In this document: one piece after another, positions 46,040 through 54,300 of the stretch
How the letters are laid out: every line of letters begins with the position of its first letter
How positions within the stretch are numbered: position 1 is the first letter of the stretch
NCBI RefSeq assembly: GCF_022965805.1
Contig: NC_133102.1
Span: 5,154,885 to 5,218,884 of the forward strand
DNA length: 64,000 nt
Direction: 5' to 3'
Source: Primulina eburnea
Taxonomy: Eukaryota > Streptophyta > Magnoliopsida > Lamiales > Gesneriaceae
Program-made: the position numbers and the translations under genes
Notes under the pieces: model-generated
What the model was told of the DNA's origin: nothing
The model's database searches: none
What the model saw: the letters and a program-made list of their open reading frames with translations, nothing else

Positions 46040-46050
46040 CTCCTTCCTTA
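46040..46050 (-). promoter_or_regulatory. Tat polypurine tract
   Basis: On the minus strand TAAGGAAGGAG immediately precedes the TG of the 3' LTR. Confidence 0.78.
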
Positions 46051-46345
46051 AATAGTCGGGCTAGAGTCTACTCGCTGTCCCGATTAGTCCCTTGTGCCCG
46101 GTCAGGAAAGCCATTTTGATACACCTTCTGGACTGAGCATAGCTACACAGACGTCGGTGTATGGTGAAGACTCGCGATGTACATCAATCAATCATACCTC
46201 CCACGTTTTTATGTTTTCGAGGATGATTTATCGCAATATTTCGATAGGCGTGTACGTCTTTTCAACTTTCTGGTGCAATTCCCAATGTCCGTCCTGACCG
46301 TCTATGTATGCAAAGATTCGACGGTTGTGATTAGCCCCTTGCTAT

Positions 46346-46353
46346 TATAAATA
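46346..46353 (+). promoter_or_regulatory. TATA box of antisense gene A
   Basis: TATAAATA lies 67 bp upstream of the ATG at 46413, inside the Tat element and on the strand opposite to gag-pol. Confidence 0.65.
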
Positions 46354-46412
46354 TAGCAACATCTTTTTTATTTTTTCCAAGTTACCATTAAATAGTTGGT
46401 CACAAGAGTCAA

Positions 46413-46829
46413 ATGGCGAGCTCCAGTAATCCGTCGAATTCAGATATGGAAGAAGTCTCGTGGCGATTAGTTGAGAAGAAGAAAACCGAGATAGAAGATG
46501 AAGTGTTCCATAAGATTGTTCGTTACTGGGAGAAACTTCAGAAATTACAACTTCTCCACGAGACCGGAGAAGCTAATGCTTCTAGACTGGTGGTAAAGAT
46601 GGAGAAGTATCGGGAACGTCTGAACGTGACTGAAGAGGTGAACATCTTCGAGGGTGATTACATCTACCAGCTGATGTTGCTTAAGGAGATGAAAATCCTC
46701 TCGGGCATTACAAGCACCGAGGGCTTCCTCAAGTCTTCCCCAAATGAGCTAAGGAAATGGAAAACCATGTGGATACTCTTTGTAGAAGAAGAATACTCCG
46801 CTGTAATTAGTAGAAATGCTAGCAAGTGA
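46413..46829 (+). CDS. Tat antisense gene A, 138-aa protein of unknown function
   Basis: Complete frame from ATG to TGA, opposite in strand to gag-pol. It is a mostly helical, charged protein: MASSSNPSNSDMEE, then EDEVFHKIVRYWEKLQKLQLL, MEKYRERLNVTEEVN, LLKEMKILSGITSTEGF and ELRKWKTMW. It aligns along about 100 residues with gene B downstream (shared pattern: W-KLQ...LL..G...M.KYR..L.V...L.KE....(I/V)SSTD.F......W...W). No signal peptide, membrane segment or known domain is seen. A TATA box lies upstream, so it could be transcribed on its own. Role unknown; I infer an accessory protein of the retrotransposon. Confidence 0.72.
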   Translation: MASSSNPSNSDMEEVSWRLVEKKKTEIEDEVFHKIVRYWEKLQKLQLLHETGEANASRLVVKMEKYRERLNVTEEVNIFEGDYIYQLMLLKEMKILSGITSTEGFLKSSPNELRKWKTMWILFVEEEYSAVISRNASK

Positions 46830-47277
46830 ATAAAGTTATTCTTCTGTTTCATCCTTGCTTTGTATTTTTAAGATTTGGCATGAGTCTTTATTACTGAATA
46901 CCTGCTGAACAAACCAAACAAAAGTATCCCCACGGTAATGGTTGATCACCGGCTTTGCTTTGAAACATTACGTTGGGCCCTGACAATCTCTTAGAGAGGA
47001 TACGAAGCTCCAAGGTTTGTGATATCCGGGTATTCATAATGATGCATGCATTATCATTGAACATTATCTCGGGAAACCTTTCGTATTCGGGGTCGTTTTG
47101 ATAACTGCATCCGCCTTTTGGTCTACCCCACGTAATTTTCGAGGCCCTTAATAATCGCCCACGTGCACTGGTCTTAACGGCTATGATACATTCTCCTTCC
47201 CAATAAATGACGGCATGCTTTAATTAACCTTAGGCTCTTCACATTCCCTCATCCCAAACGTATTTTCCTCCCTTTCC
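46830..47277 (+). other. Spacer between antisense genes A and B
   Basis: Non-coding. It would hold the 3' end of gene A and the promoter of gene B. Confidence 0.5.
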
Positions 47278-47285
47278 TATAAATA
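47278..47285 (+). promoter_or_regulatory. TATA box of antisense gene B
   Basis: TATAAATA lies 45 bp upstream of the ATG at 47323. Confidence 0.65.
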
Positions 47286-47322
47286 AATTGGTGGATAAGA
47301 TGCACCCATACCAATCAGAACA

Positions 47323-47769
47323 ATGTCGAGCTCCAGCGACTCCAGCACTTGCAGCAGTGCCATCTCTTCTGTTGGTGTGCAAAGTCAAATCCCAGCGGAG
47401 TTACGTCCCTATGTAGAGCTTTTCAAAAAGAATGTCGATGAGTACATTCTGGCCAAAGTCGTATGTACCTGGCATAAGCTTCAATTCATCGGCCTTCTTT
47501 ATTTGAACGGCACAGTCCTCACTCGTTCTCAAAGGATGGTGATGAGGAAATACAGGCGGGAACTAGGGGTATCCCGCATTGAAGAGTTGCTGACTGACCA
47601 AAACCTGCTGCATGCCATGTTGTGGAAGGAATGGCGGCATCTAAATAAGGTCTCGAGCACTGATTCCTTTGTCAATCTTGGCATTCAAGAAGTTACGGAC
47701 TGGATGGATGAGTGGAAAGGTCGAGTGGCCACTGAAATTTCTGTAATAAGACGCCGACCATTCCCTTAA
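47323..47769 (+). CDS. Tat antisense gene B, 148-aa paralogue of gene A
   Basis: Complete frame, ATG to TAA. A Ser-rich N terminus (MSSSSDSSTCSS) precedes a helical body with DEYILAKVVCTWHKLQFIGLL, VMRKYRRELGVSRIEELL, LWKEWRHLNKVSSTDSF and EVTDWMDEWKG. It matches gene A in length, residue pattern and Ser-rich start but is strongly diverged, so the two look like an old tandem duplication kept as two open frames. No known domain. It has its own TATA box. Function unknown. Confidence 0.72.
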   Translation: MSSSSDSSTCSSAISSVGVQSQIPAELRPYVELFKKNVDEYILAKVVCTWHKLQFIGLLYLNGTVLTRSQRMVMRKYRRELGVSRIEELLTDQNLLHAMLWKEWRHLNKVSSTDSFVNLGIQEVTDWMDEWKGRVATEISVIRRRPFP

Positions 47770-48381
47770 TGCAAATTTAGACAATTAATTCCTGCGTCTT
47801 CTTTTAATTCCTTGCAAATGTTTTAACACCAGCTAAACTAATCATCAATCCGAAAACCGAAAAAGGTAGGCCTAAACATATCCGAACGTCGGGTCCCATG
47901 CTGTCCGGGCCTTTTAGCCGGGTGATGGGATCCTCTGCTCCCGAGTTACCTCGTAAGAGGCCGGGACTTGGCATGTTTTCTTTCTTGATTGTGATAAAAG
48001 GATTCTATCGGGGCGTATTACCTCTTTACCTTTTTTACGCATGGATATAAAAGAATAGTCATATGATAAATCGGTAAGTCCCAATCTGAGTATAGTGGGT
48101 ATTCCTTCGATAACTTTAGTTCTTCCGGGATCTGAATAAGGCCGAGATATGGCATTATCCCAATCCCTCTCTTCGCTTTTTCAGTCAATCATTGCGCAGT
48201 CATAATGATAGAATTCTGATGACGTGTTGTCAGAGCCCGTACGTATTCTCAGCTACCATGGCGCCTCGATTTGAGCAACTGTCTTTTCAATTTTCCCGCC
48301 GAATGATGCCGCTCAACTTCCAAGGCTAATCTAGCCCGTCCAATCTATGCTAGATCAACGGCATAAATTCCATCTCTCCCT
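47770..48381 (+). other. Spacer between antisense genes B and C
   Basis: Non-coding stretch of about 610 bp. Short CCGGG-containing motifs recall the element's LTR and 54-bp repeat composition. Confidence 0.45.
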
Positions 48382-48389
48382 TATATATA
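48382..48389 (+). promoter_or_regulatory. TATA box of antisense gene C
   Basis: TATATATA in the context CCCTTATATATAGCG, 187 bp upstream of the ATG at 48569. This implies a leader of about 150 nt. Confidence 0.6.
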
Positions 48390-48568
48390 GCGATCCATCG
48401 CTTTTTCTAAAAATCACTTGCAAATTTATTCTTCGGCGAAGCCCTGCTTGTTTTCTTCCTCGGTCTTCTCTGTAGATTTCTCCGGCGATCTCTCCGACTA
48501 TCAACCATCACCCTCAATTCCTCTCAGTAAGTCTCTCTTTTCTGTGTCTTATTTGCTTCTTTTCCATC

Positions 48569-50830
48569 ATGTCCAATTCCACTTCTTCTACCTCTGGCAA
48601 AAATGCTAGGGGCCTATCGGAGGACAATTCTCCCACCCCTTCTGACCAGTCTGTTCAGATTCCGAGGGGTATTCCTACTATTCCCTCTCGATCTTTGTCC
48701 AAGAAGACTGCTAAAGCGTCTTCTTCCCGACCCCTGGGCTCCCCGAGTAGAGGGAAGGGTAAAATAACAGGGCCCTTCTGGTTTTCTACGGTGTCTTCCA
48801 CTCTCCGTCCGGGTAGTTTAGGAGACATTCGGTCCCTGGGGGCTATTCCTTCTACTTATGACATTAGGATTCCCGGACCTACTGACCATCCTGATACTCC
48901 TCCCCTCGGATACCACGCTTTCTTCCTTGAGCAGCTTAGGAGCGGTCTCCGTTTCCCGGTTCATCATTTCTTTGAAGGAGTTGCTCGATTTTTTAACCTT
49001 CCTCTTAATCATCTTCATCCCAATGCTTTTCGTATTATGGCAGCTACTTTTGTTTTGTTCCGCATGAAACTTATTCCCATTAACTCCTCCGTCTTTCACT
49101 ATTTTTATTCCTGTCGATTTAATGACGGGGTTTTTTCTTTTATGGCCCGGATGCACTATCGGTTTTTAACCGACATCCCTTCTTCTTTGAAGGGATGGAA
49201 AACAAAATTTTTCTTTCTTAAATTTCCGACTCTCCCCACCTGTGCTTTGGGGTTTCTTCCTTCCATGCCTAAACAACCTGAGCTTCCCCGAGATTTCAAA
49301 CTTCTTCCTCCTTTTACCGATGCCTGGGATGCTTTAGGAAAGCAATCCTTCTTATCTTCAGTGCTGATTGGGTCGAACAATCTGGCCTATTACGGGATCG
49401 GGTCCCGGCCTGAAGACCCTGTAGATCAGATCATCGACGAGTTTGATCAACTCGGGTCGCAGGCGGGTAAATCGCTTTTCTTGGCTTTTTTTTTTTTTTT
49501 TTTTTTTCGCAACTTTACCTTGCTGACCCACTGTGTTCTTGATGTAGCCGAAGAAGACATGATCAAAGCAAGCTTTCTAGAGGCTGCTGCTCAGAGGAAA
49601 GCGGAGCAAAAGAGGATTAGAGCGGAGAAAAGGGCGAAGGAAGCCCAGGAACAGGAGGAGCGCCGGGCCAGGGAGGCGGCCGAAGCTGGTGAATTGGAAG
49701 CACGCCGTGCTAGGGAGGCAGCTGAAGCTCAAGAAACAGAAGAACACAGAGCCAGCGAGGCAGATTTGGCCCGGGAAGCAGAGAGTAATGCCCAAGCAGG
49801 GGCCAGTTCTCCCAGGGTGGGGCCTATCTCTTCGGGAGGGGAGGAAGACTCAACTTCCCTGAACCGTCGCAAGAGGAGAGCCACCACGGAGCCACGGGTG
49901 GAGACGGTAGTGGTGGAAGATGAGCCCGAGGGGATGACCCCTTCCCCTGCTTTGGCTGATCCTTCTACAGGCACTTCGGCGACGAGGCCTCTGGTTCTAC
50001 CCAATATTTTTGGGGATACCATCAGTTCAGATCTACTAGGAGTGATCGGGAGCTTCCTCCGACCTGACGAGGTGGCACATCTTCAGGGAATGCACCCTAA
50101 TATGCTCCTAAGCGAAGGAGCGGCCCGGACCTTCTCGGTAAGTTCATTTTTTTGGGTTCCCTCTCTCTTGCTTCTTCCTTTCTCCTGCAAATTTTCCTGA
50201 CCTTTTCATTACCAGGGTTTACAAATGTTACTTCATGGGCATGAACGAGTGGCGAAGATAGCCAAGAGAGCTAATGCCCAAACCAAGGCCGCTCAGGGAG
50301 CGCATGGTCAGCTCCAAGAGGAAGTAAACCGGATCAGGGAAATTCATGAGAATGTCCTGGCCCGGGAGAAGGCCATTTGGCAACAGCAGATGGATCTGCT
50401 TCAGGCAAACTTATCTGTTGTTCGGGCGGAGGCGCAGTCGGCCAGGGCAGAAGCAGAATCCTCCCGGGCTCGTGCCGAGGATTTCGAGGCGATGGCTGCT
50501 GAGGCTAGAGAAGGGATGCTGGCTGCCAGAGAAGATGCAGAATACCACCGGGTCCGGGCTGAGGACTTTCAGGCGGCAGTGGCCCTTTTGAGGAAGACCC
50601 AGACAGAGCAGATGTCACACTTCCTGAAGTCTTCGGATTTTAAACGAATGCTGGCCAGAAAAGCTTTCCCGTACTTTGAACAAGGCTTTAACAAGTGTTT
50701 GGAGCAATTCGAGGAAGCTGGTCTGGTTCCAGCGGATATGGAAGATTTCCCAGATTTGGAGAAGGCTGTTGCATCTCTCCCAGATGATGACAAGGAAGAT
50801 ATGGATAAGCGGGACCCTCCTGCGGAATAA
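48569..50830 (+). CDS. Tat antisense gene C: three-exon gypsy-type transposon protein with coiled coil
   Basis: Model: 48569-49466, 49548-50137, 50216-50830, giving about 700 aa. Intron 1 (81 bp, GTAAATC...GATGTAG) is a multiple of three, so the frame also reads through its T-tract. Intron 2 has a GTAAGT donor and TTACCAG acceptor and joins TFS to GLQMLL in frame. The N terminus is Ser/Thr/Pro-rich. The middle (HHFFEGVARFFNLPLNHLHP, FRIMAATFVLF, GWKTKFFFLKFP) resembles the putative gypsy-type transposon domain (Transposase_28-like). The rest is Glu/Arg/Ala-rich heptad coiled coil from about 300. The end (SHFLKSSDFKRML, FEQGFNKCLEQF) is typical of such proteins. It is opposite in strand to gag-pol and converges on it. 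Confidence 0.8.
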
Positions 50831-50994
50831 ACAACTCTCTTTTTTTTTTTTTTTTTTTTTTTTGTAACCTCTTTCCTCTGATCTATGTATGCATGTTTCT
50901 TTTTTTCGATTTTGCTCCCTTTAGAAAAATTTCGTAATTTCGATTGCTAAATGGGATACGGTTTACCCGGGTTGGGTATAAGTCCTAAAAGATA

Positions 50995-51318
50995 ATCCGG
51001 GGTACGGGTCCATCCGGCCAGGGTACGGGTCCCTGGGCTTAAAAGATTATCCGGGGTACGGGTCCACCGGGCCAGGGTACGGGTCCCTGGACTTAAAAGA
51101 TTATCCGGGGTACGGGTCCACCGGGCCAGGGTACGGGTCCCTGGGCTTAAAAGATTATCCGGGGTACGGGTCCACCGGGCCAGGGTACGGGTCCCTGAAC
51201 TTAAAAGATTATCCGGGGTACGGGTCCACCGGGCCAGGGTACGGGTCCCTGGACTTAAAAGATTATCCGGGGTACGGGTCCACCGGGCCAGGGTACGGGT
51301 CCCTGGACTTAAAAGAAT
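50995..51318. repeat. GC-rich tandem repeat, 54 bp x 6
   Basis: ATCCGGGGTACGGGTCC starts at 50995, 51049, 51103, 51157, 51211 and 51265, an exact 54-bp period. GGTACGGGTCC occurs twice per unit. Units differ at one to three positions. The array lies between the end of gene C (50830, plus) and the end of gag-pol (51372, minus). Confidence 0.95.
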
Positions 51319-51371
51319 TCTTTCGAGTAATTTCCTTCATTCAGTGTAGAAATAATAGATACAAATGTTTC

Positions 51372-54300
51372 TTAAGCATAATACTTCTTTAAATGAAAAG
51401 CATTCCATGGTCTTTTAAGAACACGTCCTTGAGGATCTTCGAGATAATAGGCCGTACCAGAACTGACTTTTCTGATTACTTTGAAAGGCCCTTCCCATTT
51501 GGCTTCTAGCTTCCCCACATCACCCACCGGTTTAACTTTTTTCATAACCAGATCTCCCACGTGAAAATCACTTCTTCGGACGTGCTTGTTATAGGATTTT
51601 ATGATCCTGCTGCGATAAGCTTCCATCCGGATGACCGCCCGATCTCTTTTTTCTTCCACAAGGTCGAGCTCCAGGGCTCGAGATAAGTCATTGTTGCTCG
51701 AATAGGATTCCACTCGAGTGGAAGATTGCCCGATTTCTACTGGCAAGACTGCTTCAGATCCATAAACCAGACCATATGGGGTTTCCCGAGTAGATGTCCG
51801 AGGAGTAGTCCGATAAGCCCATAAGACGCTGGGTAATTCTTCTACCCAATCTTTTCCTTTCCCCTGCAACCGGGCTTTCAAAGCTTGCACGATGATCCTG
51901 TTGGTTACCTCTGTCTGGCCATTGGCTTGAGGGTAGGCTACTGAGGTAAAAGATTGCATAATCTTCATTTCCTGACACCAAGAGGTAATCTTTTTTCCTT
52001 GGAATTGTCTGCCATTGTCTGAAATCAATTTCCTGGGGATGCCATATCGGCAGACAATGTTTTTCCATAAGAATTTCATGATTTCATCCTCGGTGATTCT
52101 TGCCAACGGCTCGGCTTCTACCCATTTAGAAAAATAATCCACAGCTACCAGGAGGAACTTCTTCTGGGCGCGAACTGGCGGAAAGGGACCCACGATGTCC
52201 AATCCCCATTGGTCAAAAGGGCATGATGCGGAGATCGGTTGCATGTTAGCAGTTGGGCGGTGGGGGAAATTAGAGTGATGTTGACAACCTTGGCATTTCT
52301 GGACGAGCCGGGCAGCATCTTGGTTTACTTGGGGCCACCAAAATCCTGCTAAAATAACCTTCCGCGATAGAGCCGTTCCCCCGAGATGTTCCCCACAACA
52401 TCCCTCATGTATTTCCCGAAGGACATACTCTGTCTCTTCCCCCGATAGGCACTTGAGTAAGGGGCCCTGAAAGGATCGCCTATATAAAACATCATTTAAA
52501 AGGGCAAATCGGGGTACCTGCTTCCTGATCTTTACAGCTTGGGTCCGGTCTTCTGGAAGTTTTCCCTCCTTTATATATTCTATGAGAGGAGTCACCCAAG
52601 AGTCTTCTCTCAGCGGGGGTGTTTCTTCTTCAAGCGAGGATACGAGCTTCGAACAATAGAGAATCTCCCGGGTGCTTACTTCTGTCAAGGAAGCCGCCAA
52701 TTTAGCCAATGTGTCGGCTTCGGTGTTTTCTTCCCGGGGAATCTGTTCGATACTCCAGTCTGTGAAGGATGACGCTTGAGAAGTGATAAGATTCAAGTAC
52801 TTGAGCATCTTTTCATTCTTAACTTCGTAAGCTCCCTTAATTTGTTGAGTAATCAGCTGGGAGTCGGAATAAATGATGATTCGGGATGCCCCAATCTCTC
52901 GGGCAGCACGCAACCCTGCCAAGACAGCTTCGTATTCTGCTTCATTATTCGTGACCCTAAAGTCAATCCTTAAAGCCAATTTAATCCTTTCTTCGAGTGG
53001 GGAGATCAAGACGACCCCCACTCCGCATCCTGCTATGTTTGAAGCGCCATCAACAAATACCCTCCACACTTTTTCTTCCTCGGGCTGGATCATTTCTGTT
53101 AAGAAATCTGATAGCGCTTGTGCTTTTATTGCAGCCCGGGGTTTATACTCAATATCGTATTCCCCGAGTTCTACAGTCCATTTGATCATCCTCCCCGAGA
53201 CCTCTGCATGAGTCATAATTCTGCCGAGAGGAGAATTAGTGAGGACCACAATGGGATGTGATAGGAAATACGGTCTCAACTTTCGAGCAGTCATTACCAA
53301 AGCTAGAGCAATCTTTTCTAATTCACTGTATCTCATTTCGGCTCCGCGAAGGGCGTGACTGACATAGTAGACAGGCTTCTGATCGGTCCCTTCTTCCTTG
53401 ACGAGCACGGAACTAACAGCAATTTCGGTGGCTGAGAGATAGACCCACAATTTTTCTCCGGGCTCGGGTTTTGCTAAGACAGGCAATTCAGCCAAGTGTT
53501 TTTTCAAATTTTGAAAGGCCTGCTCGCAGTTATCATCCCAGCCGAATTTCTGTGCTTTCCTCAGAACTTGAAAGAAAGGATAGCTACGGTGTGCAGATCG
53601 GGAAATGAAGCGTGATAAGGCTGCAATTTTCCCTGTCAGTTTTTGCACATCTCGAACCGACTGAGGAGAGGGCATATCCATGATGGCCCTGATTTTTTCT
53701 GGGTTGACTTCGATTCCTCGATCCGTGACCATGAACCCCAAGAATTTGCCACTCTTAACCCCAAACACACATTTGGCCGGGTTAAGTTTTATCCTATACT
53801 GCTTCAAAGTGGCGAAGGTTTCGATCAGATCATCGATGAAATGGGCGACTTCTCGGGTTTTAATCAAAATGTCATCCACATATACTTCAATATTTCGGCC
53901 TATCTGTTTTTGAAAGACAAGATTCATCAGTCGTTGATATGTAGCCCCTGTATTTTTTAGTCCAAAAGGCATTACAACATAGCAGAAAGTTCCCCCAGAC
54001 GTGACGAAACTAGCTTTGTCTTGATCTTCTGTAGCTAAAGGGATCTGATGATATCCCTGATATGCATCCAAAAAACTCAAGATTTCACACCCAGAAGTGG
54101 AATCGACTAGCTGATCAATCCGAGGGAGGGGGTAACAATCCTTCGGGCAAGCTTTATTCAGATCTCTGAAATCTACGCACATTCTCCATTTCCCAGCAGA
54201 CTTTGGGACGAGAACTACATTCGATAGCCAAGAAGGGAAATGGAATTCCCTAATTTGTCCAGCCCTCAGCAATGCTTCGACCTGTTTTTCAATTATTTTA

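Noticed and set aside
45674..46051. Short frames in the Tat LTRs, repeated at 56932-57393
   Set aside because: Present in both LTRs because the LTRs match. They have no domain or conserved start.
48858..49156. Frames opposite or overlapping gene C (48818-49156 minus, 48858-49067 plus)
   Set aside because: They are shadows of the gene C frame with no recognisable content.
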